From: Arcobacter acticola
GTDB lineage: Bacteria; Campylobacterota; Campylobacteria; Campylobacterales; Arcobacteraceae
NCBI RefSeq assembly: GCF_013177675.1
Contig: NZ_CP042652.1
Coordinates: 372,001-436,000, forward strand
DNA: 64,000 bases
Direction: 5' to 3'
A program made the position numbers and the translations under genes. Numbering within the stretch: the stretch's first letter is position 1; the number at the start of each line of letters is the position of its first letter. Below the pieces are notes generated by a model. It searched no databases, had not been told where the DNA came from, and saw only the letters and a list, made by a program, of their open reading frames with translations. This document shows, piece after piece, positions 53,235-62,818 of this stretch.

Positions 53235-54201
53235 ATTTTAAAACCACTTTTATATTATCAAAACTTTTAATAGAGGCAAAATTATTTAACAAAGATGCTA
53301 ATTCTACAACTTCACTATTTTTCATTCTAATACAGCCACTTGATTCATATGTTCCAATAGTCTCTTCATTTATTGTTCCATGTATTCTATAAACTTCATT
53401 ACCATTAACCCTATGACTTAAATTTATTTTTGCAGCACCCATATAATTTAATCTATGACCATAAGGGACAGAAGAAGGTAAATTTATTCCTTTTTGTCTA
53501 AAAGCTTTTAATGTTTTTTGAGTTGGATACCAAATTGGTTCTAATGAAATAGCTGTAATATCGCCAATTCCAAGAGGTTTTTTTATATTTGTTCTTGCAG
53601 TTGAAACTTTGTAGGATTTTATATTTGTTAATTTTTTATCTTCTTCACCTTTTAAAAACATAATATTTTTCTTTGAATCCACTTCTACAATTAATGAATT
53701 AAAATCTTCAATTTTAGGCATTATTGTTTTAAAAATATTTTCTTTTTTAGATTTTTCAACTATAGGAATATTATCTTCTTTAGGTTTTTCAACAATAGGA
53801 TCTTTACTAAGGCCCTTTAAATAAAAGGCTTCAAGTAATTTATATTCATCTTTAATTTCAGGTGTAGGAATAAGAGGGAGTGTTTTTATAGTAGTACTTG
53901 GTTCTTTTTTAAGTTCTTTTATAAAAGGTTTTTGTTTTTTAATAAAACTACTTGAAGTATTTAAAAACTTTTTTGCATCAGCATAGCTATCAAATAATCC
54001 TACATATGTTCTGAATTGATTATTTTTTTCATCTTTAATTATAAAAATATTTTCTTTTGTAGATTCTGAAATATCATTTTTGCAGTTGTTTGCACTATCT
54101 TTTGATGAGGTAGTGCAAACAGATATTGAGAAGAAAGTATTTGAAGCAAAAGAATTTATATTTAAAATTATAAATATTAAAATATAAAGAATAATGTTCA
54201 T
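53233..54201 (-). CDS. L,D-transpeptidase (YkuD) with SPOR-like N-terminal region
   Basis: A 322-residue exported protein with a signal peptide (MNIILYILIFIILNINSFAS), a SPOR-like region (about 22-100, with KNNQFRTYVGLFDSYADAKK) and a C-terminal YkuD domain (about 165-322). The active-site block is clear: YRIHGTINEETIGTYESSGC with catalytic His and Cys, continuing IRMKN. It should cross-link peptidoglycan or anchor proteins to it. It lies 13 bp after the SPOR lipoprotein gene and is part of the leftward envelope block. Confidence 0.9.
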   Translation of the reverse strand: MNIILYILIFIILNINSFASNTFFSISVCTTSSKDSANNCKNDISESTKENIFIIKDEKNNQFRTYVGLFDSYADAKKFLNTSSSFIKKQKPFIKELKKEPSTTIKTLPLIPTPEIKDEYKLLEAFYLKGLSKDPIVEKPKEDNIPIVEKSKKENIFKTIMPKIEDFNSLIVEVDSKKNIMFLKGEEDKKLTNIKSYKVSTARTNIKKPLGIGDITAISLEPIWYPTQKTLKAFRQKGINLPSSVPYGHRLNYMGAAKINLSHRVNGNEVYRIHGTINEETIGTYESSGCIRMKNSEVVELASLLNNFASIKSFDNIKVVLK

Positions 54202-54214
54202 ACTTTCCTAAAGT

Positions 54215-55063
54215 TTATTTATTTGATTTAAAAGCAACTATACTTATATCTGGATAATTATTTTTAAAATCATTCATGATTTTTTCAGCTTCAACTCTAG
54301 TTTTATATCTACCAAGTCTAACAACTTGATATTCATAAAATGGATGAATTCTAACATCAAGATTTTTAGACTTCAAGTTATTGTACTCTGTTAAAGCTTG
54401 TTCTTTATTTGATGAACATAAAAATTGTACACTATAAACTAAAGGTGCATTAGTACATTTAGCAGAAGTACATTTTTTAACTACTTTTTTAGCAGCGCTT
54501 TCTTGTTTTACAACTTTTGGTGCTACAACTTCATGTACATCTACTTTAATTTTCGTATTTATTTGTGTATTTACTTCTTGCGTATTTTCAGTTTGATAAA
54601 ACTCTTGATCTAAAAATAGAGATTTTCTTAATCTGTCAAATAAATATCTATAAATCAAATCATCTTCAATTACAATGTATGATTTAAAAGCAAGGCTTTT
54701 ATCAATAGCATTTATACTAAATCTTACTAAAAATGAATTGTTTTTTAACTCTTTTACAACTGAAACTATATCTAGTTCAGGATTATTCTTGCTATTTTTA
54801 GCACTAATTACTCCAGCTTTTGTATCAATCATATTTACAAAATATCCATCATCCAATAAAGTATCAACAATAGCATTAATTAAATCTTCTTTTGTTGTAT
54901 TTTCAAATGTTCTAGTTTGAATATCTCTTATTTGTAATGATGATTCTTTGTTAATTATATTATTTTCTGGGGTCATTTCTAATGTTTTTACATTACTGCA
55001 GCCTGTAATAAAAAATAGAACTCCCAAAGAAATAAGTAAATTTTTTTTGCTAAACATTAACAT
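54215..55063 (-). CDS. Lipoprotein with C-terminal SPOR domain
   Basis: A 282-residue lipoprotein: signal peptide with lipobox FITGCSN (Cys near residue 22), a central beta-rich region (about 50-150, with NAIVDTLLDDGYFVNMIDTKAGVIS, related to the periplasmic sorting-type lipoproteins) and a C-terminal SPOR domain (about 210-280, with VYSVQFLCSSNKEQALTEYN). SPOR domains bind denuded glycan at division sites. It adjoins the BamE-like lipoprotein and the L,D-transpeptidase with gaps of 3 and 13 bp, so all three work on the envelope. Confidence 0.8.
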   Translation of the reverse strand: MLMFSKKNLLISLGVLFFITGCSNVKTLEMTPENNIINKESSLQIRDIQTRTFENTTKEDLINAIVDTLLDDGYFVNMIDTKAGVISAKNSKNNPELDIVSVVKELKNNSFLVRFSINAIDKSLAFKSYIVIEDDLIYRYLFDRLRKSLFLDQEFYQTENTQEVNTQINTKIKVDVHEVVAPKVVKQESAAKKVVKKCTSAKCTNAPLVYSVQFLCSSNKEQALTEYNNLKSKNLDVRIHPFYEYQVVRLGRYKTRVEAEKIMNDFKNNYPDISIVAFKSNK

Positions 55064-55066
55064 CTC

Positions 55067-55579
55067 TTAAAATGAAGAATACATATATGAGAAATTAGAT
55101 AATTTATCATTTTCATCAAAATCAAGAATTATAGTCATTGTTTTTTGTTCAGTTTTATATTCATAATCACCTTGAACATTAATTAATGTTGCTAATCCAA
55201 TTGCTGCTGCAGAGATTAAAAAATTTGTTGGATTAGAATTTGATAATGCAGCTGCAGTTCCAGCCACGATTCCACCTGTAATAACGAAATCATTTGCATT
55301 CATTCTTACAAAATTTAAACCACCATTTGTTTTTGAATGGTAAGTACTAACTCTGTCATAAACCCAAGTAGTTTTTCCCATTTTATCTTTTGTGATAATA
55401 TTTGGAGAACCAAGAGCTTTTACTACATCTGTTGAAAACATACCTTTTGAAACATGTTGTTGAACTTTTCCTGGAGTTAATTTACTTTCAGGAACTTCAG
55501 GTCCTTGAATATTTTCACAACCTGCAAAAATAAATAGTGCACATACACCACTTAATAAAATAATCTTTGACTTTAACAA
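55067..55579 (-). CDS. BamE/SmpA-like lipoprotein
   Basis: A 170-residue lipoprotein with lipobox IFAGCEN (Cys near residue 21), then a BamE/SmpA-like segment GKVQQHVSKGMFSTDVVKAL followed by GSPNIITKD and TTWVYDRVS, and a hydrophobic glycine/alanine stretch (about 100-128) that is not typical of BamE. The resemblance suggests an outer-membrane assembly or envelope-stability role; it may also be a distinct family. It starts about 70 bp downstream of the response regulator gene, with its own ribosome-site region. Confidence 0.72.
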   Translation of the reverse strand: MLKSKIILLSGVCALFIFAGCENIQGPEVPESKLTPGKVQQHVSKGMFSTDVVKALGSPNIITKDKMGKTTWVYDRVSTYHSKTNGGLNFVRMNANDFVITGGIVAGTAAALSNSNPTNFLISAAAIGLATLINVQGDYEYKTEQKTMTIILDFDENDKLSNFSYMYSSF

Positions 55580-55648
55580 AATACCATCTCCTATATATAA
55601 AATAATTTATATTCTATAAAATAGATGTGTCAATAAAGGGGCAAAATG

Positions 55649-56284
55649 TCATTTTATATAATATCCTTCATCTAAACTATTAAAAATTATATCTTTTGTT
55701 ATTTTTCTTCTTAATCTTTTTACTAAACTTCTAATTGCATCAGAGCTTTTTGAAACTCTATCGTATATATAATCTTCTATTTGAGAATGACTTACTTTAT
55801 TACTTTTATTATTTATTAATAAAATAAGAAGATTTCTTTCATTTTTTGTGAGTTCTATTTCTATATTATTTAAAAATAGTTTTTTATCATTTTTATTAAA
55901 ATAAAGATTTTCATCTAAAATAATAATATGAGGTTTTTGAGTATATTTATTTATCTTTAATAATAATTCTTCAATATCAAAAGGTTTTTTAATATAGTCA
56001 TCACAACCTTTTAAATAGGCTTCTTTGATTTGATCTATATTTATATTTGCACTAATCATTATAACTTTAGAGTTAGGATTTATATTTTTAATATGTTCAA
56101 GTAGATATAAACCATCAATATTTGGAACATTTATATCAAAAATATATAATTCATAATCACCTATGATATTCTCATATGCTACATCACCTTCATAGAAACT
56201 ATCAACTATAAAGTTTTCAGTTTCTAACATCTCTTTTATTGATTCATTTAATGAGTAATCATCTTCTAGTAAAAATATTTTCAT
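55649..56284 (-). CDS. OmpR-type response regulator
   Basis: A 211-residue two-component regulator with an N-terminal receiver (FLLEDDYSLNESIKEML, acidic pair D8/D9, phosphoacceptor Asp50 in IFDINVPNIDGLYLL, Lys in DYIKKPFDIEEL near residue 100) and a C-terminal winged-helix DNA-binding domain (IELTKNERNLLILLINNKSN and DAIRSLVKRLRRK). The gene follows 18 bp after the sensor kinase start region on the same strand, so the two form a cognate pair. Its targets are likely nearby envelope genes, by inference. Confidence 0.92.
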   Translation of the reverse strand: MKIFLLEDDYSLNESIKEMLETENFIVDSFYEGDVAYENIIGDYELYIFDINVPNIDGLYLLEHIKNINPNSKVIMISANINIDQIKEAYLKGCDDYIKKPFDIEELLLKINKYTQKPHIIILDENLYFNKNDKKLFLNNIEIELTKNERNLLILLINNKSNKVSHSQIEDYIYDRVSKSSDAIRSLVKRLRRKITKDIIFNSLDEGYYIK

Positions 56285-56302
56285 GGGCTAATAATATTCT
56301 TT

Positions 56303-57928
56303 TTATATGTCAATATTGTGGCAATTAAATTTATAAGAAAAAATATTTAAACTATTTTCCATAGATGTTACTTTTACATCAATATTATATTTTTTACATA
56401 TATCTTTTACTATTGAAAGACCTAATCCATGACCGCCTGAACTATCATTTTCCCTTGCATATTTATCAAAAATTTTATTTACATCAATTATTTTTTTCCC
56501 AAAAGATTGAAATTCTAAAACATTATCTTTTAATATGATTTTTATTGTACTTTCAATTTTACTGTACTTAATTGCATTTGAGAGATTGTTATCTATTAAT
56601 CGGTGTAATTCTATTTTACTTGTATCAATATATATGTTATTAATAACTTCTAAATCAAGTTTTCTATTTTGGGTTGAAGCAATTATTTCAAAATATTTTA
56701 TTCTATCTTTCAATATTTTTTGTAAGCTTATATGTTCAATGTGATAATTTATTTTCTCTTTTGTATGTAAAAATGTCATGTCTTCATAGGAGTTTTCCAA
56801 GGTTTTTAATGCCCCTTCAATCTTTTTGGAATATTTATCTTGTCCAAAAAATTTATTTCGAAGTTGAATATTTAAACTTATAATTGCCAATGGAGTTTTA
56901 ATCTCATGAACAGAGTGCTCTATAAATTTATCTTTATACGTTAAAAGGTTCTCTTTAAATCTTACTTTATAAATTATATATATAGTAATAATTCCAATAA
57001 AGCAGATAAATATCATTGCTAAATTTAATTTGATAAGATTGTTATTATATTCACTTTCATCAAAAACAATACTATATACTATCTTTGCTTCATCAAAAAT
57101 AGGACTTTTTTGTGAGAAATAAGTAACTTTATATTTATTGTTTTCTTTTTCTAAATATGCAGTTTTATACTCATTCTCTTTAATCTCATTTGATAACTCT
57201 TCTCCTTTTTTTATTCTTTCTTCAATATCTTTAAGGGTTGGTTTATATGATTTTAAAGATTTAAAAATAAAATCACCAATATATCCATCATTAAATAAAA
57301 TATAGGCATTCGAAGCTTTTATCTTAGGATTTGAATCAATAACATGTTGAAGTTTTTTTAAGTCATCATTTAGTTGATTAAATGTGTAACTAACTTGTAA
57401 AACTTTGTTATCTTTTTTACTTAGATATGAATCAGTGTAACTGAAGAATTTTAAAGAGTACATCTCAAATATAGGAGGAGATACTGCAATAATATTACTT
57501 TTATAATGATTTTCAAATAACTCTTTTGCAAAACTCAAATCAAAATCTAAATCAGCAGGAAAAGTAGTGTTTTTTATGATTAAATTTTCATCTGTGATAT
57601 AAATATTATATTCAGAATCACTAGTATTTTCATTTATCTTTTTATAAATTTCATCTAAAGGTATATCATAAGATTTATCTTGAAGATAAGTTAAAACCTC
57701 TTTATGTTTAGCTAATAAAATCTCTTTTTGAGTTGAAAATTTATATAAAAGTTTTGTTAATAAATTGTTTGTATCTTTTTGAATTTGGTAAAAAGTGATT
57801 TCTTGATTTTTTAAATGATCATCAGATAGATTTTTTACTAATAATCTATAACTAATAAAACTAAATAATAAGAATAATAAAATTGTAAAAAATAAAATAG
57901 TAGATGATTTAGGTAAAAAATCCTTCAA
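56303..57928 (-). CDS. Membrane sensor histidine kinase
   Basis: A 541-residue kinase with a first membrane helix (about 10-31), a large periplasmic sensor domain (about 32-300, containing SEYNIYITDENLIIKNTTF, a Cache-like pattern), a second helix (about 303-322), the H box SVHEIKTPLAIISLN (His341) and a C-terminal ATPase with N box NNLSNAIKYSK, and G box GGHGLGLSIVKDI. No HAMP domain is evident. It sits between a TolC-like gene and its response regulator, all leftward with short gaps, so it may report on envelope or efflux state. Confidence 0.9.
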   Translation of the reverse strand: MKDFLPKSSTILFFTILLFLLFSFISYRLLVKNLSDDHLKNQEITFYQIQKDTNNLLTKLLYKFSTQKEILLAKHKEVLTYLQDKSYDIPLDEIYKKINENTSDSEYNIYITDENLIIKNTTFPADLDFDLSFAKELFENHYKSNIIAVSPPIFEMYSLKFFSYTDSYLSKKDNKVLQVSYTFNQLNDDLKKLQHVIDSNPKIKASNAYILFNDGYIGDFIFKSLKSYKPTLKDIEERIKKGEELSNEIKENEYKTAYLEKENNKYKVTYFSQKSPIFDEAKIVYSIVFDESEYNNNLIKLNLAMIFICFIGIITIYIIYKVRFKENLLTYKDKFIEHSVHEIKTPLAIISLNIQLRNKFFGQDKYSKKIEGALKTLENSYEDMTFLHTKEKINYHIEHISLQKILKDRIKYFEIIASTQNRKLDLEVINNIYIDTSKIELHRLIDNNLSNAIKYSKIESTIKIILKDNVLEFQSFGKKIIDVNKIFDKYARENDSSGGHGLGLSIVKDICKKYNIDVKVTSMENSLNIFSYKFNCHNIDI

Positions 57929-57950
57929 ATAAATCCTTGTTGTAAAACTT

Positions 57951-59141
57951 CTATTGAAGTTTTACATACATTTCAAGAAGTTCTAATTGTTTATCTATTT
58001 CATAAACTTTTATATCTAAAGATTTGATTTTTTGTGAATTTTGCAATGTGTCTAAATCACTTTGTGTTTTGATTTGCGCATCTTTTTCTTCATTTATAAT
58101 TTTTAAAATAGAATCATAAACATCCAAATCATCTTTTGTGATTTGCAATCTTTCATCAATCATTGATAGCTTATCAAGTTTAGTTTTGAAGAAAGTTTTT
58201 TCATCATCTTTACTATTTTCCAGGTTTAATTTTGATTTTAGATAATCTATTTTTTTACTTTGGATATCATTAAAAGTTCTACTATCAAGTGGAATATTAA
58301 GTGTTAATCCAACAGTGTGGTCATTGCCTTTATCTAAACTTGAATCATCATCATCATGATATTTTGAATAAGTATAATAAGCATTTACACTTGGCAAATA
58401 TTTTGCCATAGTCATATATGAATAATTTCCTTTTTTCATAACATCTGCTTCAATTTTTTTAAGATTTATATTATTATCTAAAAACTCTTTTTCATCAAAT
58501 AATTTAAAAGTTGGCAATTCAAAATTTGTATATTCTTTTGAAGAAATATTATTAAAATTGTTTATCAATTCTTGTTTTTGATATTTTAAATCTACTAAAT
58601 TATGTTTTGTAGTATTTAGTGTTAAAAGTGCATCATCTAAAAATGATGCATCTAAAAAGCCATTTAATACTTGTTCTTTTTTTCTATTTACATCTATTTT
58701 TGCATTTTCTAAAGTGTATTTCGCTTTTTCAATATTTAAATTAGTTTTTTCAATATTGAATAAGATATTTAGCGCATCTTTTATAAGCTCTTTTTTTTGC
58801 TGTTCTAAATCTAAACTAGCATATTTATATGTTGAATCTGCATATTTAATAGCTTGATAAATACCACCACTTTGGAAAATTGGCTGATTTATTGAAATTA
58901 CTGAACGTTGAGTTTTATACTCTTCACCTAAATTATTTGTATATTGATAAGTGATTGGATTTATCCAGTCTTTTTTTAACTTTGAACTATCTTCTTTTAT
59001 TTGTTCACTAGAAAGTTCAAAGTTTTTTAATCTTTTATCAGAGATTATCTTATCATCAAATGCATCATCTGCTGCGTATAAGTTTATAGTGATTAAACTA
59101 CAAAGTAGTAGTTTAATCTTGCTTGATTTTATCAAGTGCAT
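57951..59141 (-). CDS. TolC-family outer membrane protein
   Basis: A 396-residue outer membrane efflux-type protein with a signal peptide (KIKLLLCSLITINLYA), long amphipathic helices (IEKAKYTLENAKIDVNRKKE and later KTKLDKLSMIDERLQITKDD), and strand regions with aromatic and polar alternation (YLPSVNAYYTYSKYHDDDD, HTVGLTLNIPLDSRTFNDIQ). It is shorter than classic TolC (about 470) but complete. It begins inside the end of argD, overlapping 29 bp, and is followed 22 bp later by the histidine kinase. No inner-membrane pump or adaptor gene adjoins it. Confidence 0.83.
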   Translation of the reverse strand: MHLIKSSKIKLLLCSLITINLYAADDAFDDKIISDKRLKNFELSSEQIKEDSSKLKKDWINPITYQYTNNLGEEYKTQRSVISINQPIFQSGGIYQAIKYADSTYKYASLDLEQQKKELIKDALNILFNIEKTNLNIEKAKYTLENAKIDVNRKKEQVLNGFLDASFLDDALLTLNTTKHNLVDLKYQKQELINNFNNISSKEYTNFELPTFKLFDEKEFLDNNINLKKIEADVMKKGNYSYMTMAKYLPSVNAYYTYSKYHDDDDSSLDKGNDHTVGLTLNIPLDSRTFNDIQSKKIDYLKSKLNLENSKDDEKTFFKTKLDKLSMIDERLQITKDDLDVYDSILKIINEEKDAQIKTQSDLDTLQNSQKIKSLDIKVYEIDKQLELLEMYVKLQ

Positions 59142-60312
59142 TTTCTAACCTTTTAAATCCTTCATTCATCTCTTCTTTTGAGATAGTAAGTGCAGGAAGA
59201 AATCTAAGAGTATTTTTTCCAGCTTTTAAAACTAGAACACCATGTTCAAAAGCTGTTTTAATAACTAAAGCTAAAGTATCAGCATCTTTAACTCTTAATC
59301 CTCTCATAAGTCCAAGACCTACATTTCCTGTAAAGATTTCTTTATTCTTTTCATATACTTCATTTAGTTTTGAATTAAAATAAATAATAGTTTCATCTAA
59401 AGCTCCATTATCTTTAATTTCTTCTAATATATCTAATACTTCTAACGCAGCAGCTGTTACAAGATAGTTTCCACCAAAAGTAGAACCATGATCTCCTGGG
59501 CTAAAAATATCTTTATGAGTAGTCATAATAGCTCCAATTGGAACTCCTCCACCTAAACCTTTTGCAAGAGTTATGATATCAGGATTTATTTCATAAAGAT
59601 TTGATGCTAAAAATTCACCTGTTCTGTATACACCTGTTTGAACTTCATCAATAATAAGTAAAATTTTATTTTCTTTTAAAAACTTAGCTAATTCTTGAAT
59701 TTCTTGTTTAGCAAATGGTTGAACACCACCTTCACCTTGAACAAGTTCAATCATAACTGCAACAGTTTCATCATCAATTGCATTATAAATATCATTTATA
59801 TAATTATAATATGAAAAACCATCAGGATATGGAGCAAAATTTGGAGTATGCATTGAGCTTTGTCCCGTTGCTTTTACTGTTGTTATTGTTCTTCCATGAA
59901 AAGAGTGTGTTAACGTTATAACTTTATATTTTTTCTTTTCGAAATTTGTTTCACCAAACTTTCTTGCAATCTTAATAGCGCCTTCATTTGCTTCAGCACC
60001 ACTATTTGAAAAAAATGTTCTAATATCGTATCCACTTAATTCTTTTAATCTTTTTGCAAGTTTTGCTTGTGGCTCAATTCCATATAAATTTGAAATATGT
60101 GTAATATTTAAAATTTGTTCATAGATTTTATCTGCAACTCTTTTATTTCCATGACCTACACTACAAACTGCAATTCCAGATGTAAAATCAATATAATCTT
60201 TATCATTTTCATCAAAAAGAGTAGCGTTTATACCTTTTTTGAAATTAACATAATTTCTGGCATAAGTATGAAGTACATACTCTTTATCTAATTGTTCTAA
60301 TTGTTCACTCAT
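59113..60312 (-). CDS. argD: Acetylornithine aminotransferase ArgD
   Basis: ArgD transaminates N-acetylglutamate semialdehyde in arginine synthesis and may also act in lysine synthesis. The 399-residue class III aminotransferase has YIDFTSGIAVCSVGHG, FFSNSGAEANEGAIKIARK, LTHSFHGRTITTVKATGQ, LLIIDEVQTGVYRTGEF and PLP lysine in ITLAKGLGGGVPIGAI, with HGSTFGGNYLVTAAALEVLD. Length is normal. It heads the leftward series ending with the TolC-like gene, kinase and regulator, but its metabolic role suggests only loose association. Confidence 0.95.
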   Translation of the reverse strand: MSEQLEQLDKEYVLHTYARNYVNFKKGINATLFDENDKDYIDFTSGIAVCSVGHGNKRVADKIYEQILNITHISNLYGIEPQAKLAKRLKELSGYDIRTFFSNSGAEANEGAIKIARKFGETNFEKKKYKVITLTHSFHGRTITTVKATGQSSMHTPNFAPYPDGFSYYNYINDIYNAIDDETVAVMIELVQGEGGVQPFAKQEIQELAKFLKENKILLIIDEVQTGVYRTGEFLASNLYEINPDIITLAKGLGGGVPIGAIMTTHKDIFSPGDHGSTFGGNYLVTAAALEVLDILEEIKDNGALDETIIYFNSKLNEVYEKNKEIFTGNVGLGLMRGLRVKDADTLALVIKTAFEHGVLVLKAGKNTLRFLPALTISKEEMNEGFKRLENALDKIKQD

Positions 60313-60386
60313 TTTTTTTCCTAAAAAAATTAAAATATCTTAATTGGCAAGATTATATCTAAAAATTTTAAACCAATTATTAATTA

Positions 60387-62717
60387 TTATTGATTTCTTG
60401 CACGACTTATATATCTATTTAAATCAAATAATCCATAATTTAGAGGATCTTGTTTTTTAAACTCTTTATCAAACCAATCAAACACTTCCCAAAAGTCAGG
60501 ATTTGCTCTATTAACTGCAAATTTCTGCACTTTTATATTGTCTCTTGGAATATCTTTATAATTTTGCAATAGACTAAAGAATTCACTTAAATCATCTTGT
60601 TTTACATTAACAAAAACATTTGGATATGAACCAATAAATCCTTTTACAAAATTTATTCTATCTTTTGTTGAATCAAGCCTTGCGTCTTCATTAAAAAGAA
60701 GCGCTACATTTTTGTGCCATCTATTTATAACAAGAGTATAAATTAGATTTTCTCCTGAGTTCATTTGAATTCTTATATAGGCTAAATTTGATTTGCTATC
60801 TGTAAACTTTTTTATAATTTCTGAACTATTAGGAAGTGTCAAAGTTTTTAAAGTTTCTTCAATATCTTTTTTATCATTATATGTATCTTTTATTGGACTT
60901 GCTGTGTAATTACTGTCGATAAAATTTATAGGATCTTTTTTTACATTAGCGTATTGAAAAATTTTATCAACAAACTCTTTTTTATATTCTGTTGATGTGT
61001 ATTTTATATTTACATTACTACTAGTAGGTACATATACACTTAAATATTGAGCTAACCAACCTTCATACCAAGAATTAAAATAATTTACTCTAGAACTTCT
61101 TGGTAAGTACTCTAAAAAATTACTTTCCCCTTCAATTCTTAATCGATCCATATGTGTTCGTACAAGTAATTGATGAGCAGTATTTCCAAATACATCAAAA
61201 CCTGCAACCAATGAATAATAAATTCGCTCAAGTAAAGGATAATCAATTACCCATAAAGTTTTTGGTGTATCTCCATATGCACCTTTATGAACTGATGCTG
61301 AATCAAAATGTCTATAAATTGTTAAAATAGAATCATTTTCTTCTTTTTGATTCCCTTTCCAAATACTATTTATTGATAAGCCATCTGGATAATAACTGTT
61401 ATAGATTTTTGCTTTATTTGTATGATATTTTTTTGATAATTCATAGTTATCTAAAACTTTAAAAGTTTTGAATAAACTAGGATCTTCTCCATATTCATTT
61501 GGTATAGAAAGATTAGGAATATTATCATGTAAGAAATATTTATCTTGAAGTGATAAATCATAGTTTGGATCCATAAACATTACCCAAAAATGGTCTTGAA
61601 TTACATTTAAAGCAATTTGTCCTTTACAAACAGGGCCTCTAATAAATGTCATAATTATATAATGAACATCATCAAGTAAAAATTGATATCTACTTTTTGA
61701 AGGTATTTGTTCAAAAGTCTTTAAAGGATTTGCAGAAATTCCAACTTCATAAGATGGTAAAAATGGTTTTTGATCCCATGGTGTATTTATAAATAATTCA
61801 TGATATCTTTTTAATTTTTCATCATTTAATTTATAAACCATATGTGTTTTATGAACAATGGTTGATTCTATTTTTCTAAATCTATAATAAAATGGTTCTT
61901 TAACTTCATCATATGGAAATCTAGTTGCAATTACTTCAGGTAGATATCCTGTTGGTGTAGTTGAACGAATTAATTCAAAGAAATTTCCACTTTCATCATC
62001 AAAAGTAATATGAGCTAGAAAAAGATGTTCATAAATATATCTTGCACTTATTTTATGTTTTATTTCTTGATTATTTAGAAAATCTTCAAACTTTTTTATT
62101 TCATTTTGTTCAAAAGTTGTTTTTGTATTTTTAATAGTGTCATCAACAGCACCTTGTTTTAGCCATGTCATTAAAAGATTGTATTCATGTTTTTTTAGCG
62201 CTGGAAATCCATAAGGCATACCTTTATGAGGGTTTTCTTCAAAAAAAGTTGCTAATTCATCTTTATCTTTAACGCAAGTTAATTCATCTGTTTCAGGTGA
62301 ATACTCTCCTATAATCTGTGGGTTTGTATCTTTTTGAAAAAGGTATTGCATCATTATAGATTCATTTGAATTTTCTAAACTATCTACCATTGAGAAAAAT
62401 CCTTTTTCTCTCCATTGTTTTTCATTAACAGCATCAATAAAAAGTCTAGTTGGACTATCTGCACTTATTCTATTTGCATAGATATCTTTTTTTGAAGCTC
62501 CCCTTTCTAATCCTTCAAAAGAAGATAGTTTCAATTGGCAAGGTGAGTTATAACAAGAGTGACAAGAAACACATCTATTGTCTAATATAGGTTTTATATC
62601 TTGTGTAAAAGATATGTGTTTTTCTACTGTATCAAATTTTACAGGATCAAGTGGTTTAACTGAACATGCTGTAAATATAAAAGCAAAAATGGTGATGATA
62701 ATGAGTTGAATTTTCAT
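60387..62717 (-). CDS. cti: Fatty acid cis/trans isomerase (Cti)
   Basis: Cti converts cis to trans unsaturated fatty acids in membrane phospholipids, a rapid response to solvent or heat stress. The 776-residue protein has a lipoprotein-like signal with FIFTACSVKP, a c-type haem motif NRCVSCHSCYNSPC (CXXCH), PTRLFIDAV and further long conserved blocks such as FIRGPVCKGQIALNVIQDHF and GDTPKTLWVIDYPLLERIYY. It is periplasmic, consistent with the signal. The gene stands alone between argD and pyrB. Cti is best known in Pseudomonas and Vibrio; its presence here is noteworthy. Confidence 0.9.
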   Translation of the reverse strand: MKIQLIIITIFAFIFTACSVKPLDPVKFDTVEKHISFTQDIKPILDNRCVSCHSCYNSPCQLKLSSFEGLERGASKKDIYANRISADSPTRLFIDAVNEKQWREKGFFSMVDSLENSNESIMMQYLFQKDTNPQIIGEYSPETDELTCVKDKDELATFFEENPHKGMPYGFPALKKHEYNLLMTWLKQGAVDDTIKNTKTTFEQNEIKKFEDFLNNQEIKHKISARYIYEHLFLAHITFDDESGNFFELIRSTTPTGYLPEVIATRFPYDEVKEPFYYRFRKIESTIVHKTHMVYKLNDEKLKRYHELFINTPWDQKPFLPSYEVGISANPLKTFEQIPSKSRYQFLLDDVHYIIMTFIRGPVCKGQIALNVIQDHFWVMFMDPNYDLSLQDKYFLHDNIPNLSIPNEYGEDPSLFKTFKVLDNYELSKKYHTNKAKIYNSYYPDGLSINSIWKGNQKEENDSILTIYRHFDSASVHKGAYGDTPKTLWVIDYPLLERIYYSLVAGFDVFGNTAHQLLVRTHMDRLRIEGESNFLEYLPRSSRVNYFNSWYEGWLAQYLSVYVPTSSNVNIKYTSTEYKKEFVDKIFQYANVKKDPINFIDSNYTASPIKDTYNDKKDIEETLKTLTLPNSSEIIKKFTDSKSNLAYIRIQMNSGENLIYTLVINRWHKNVALLFNEDARLDSTKDRINFVKGFIGSYPNVFVNVKQDDLSEFFSLLQNYKDIPRDNIKVQKFAVNRANPDFWEVFDWFDKEFKKQDPLNYGLFDLNRYISRARNQ

Positions 62718-62818
62718 AATAAAGAGTTCCTAAAAAATTTAAGTTTCTTTATTATACAAAAAGTTTTATTTTTTAAAGAGCTTTTTGCTAAAATCAAAAC
62801 TAAAATTAAAGGAAAAAA

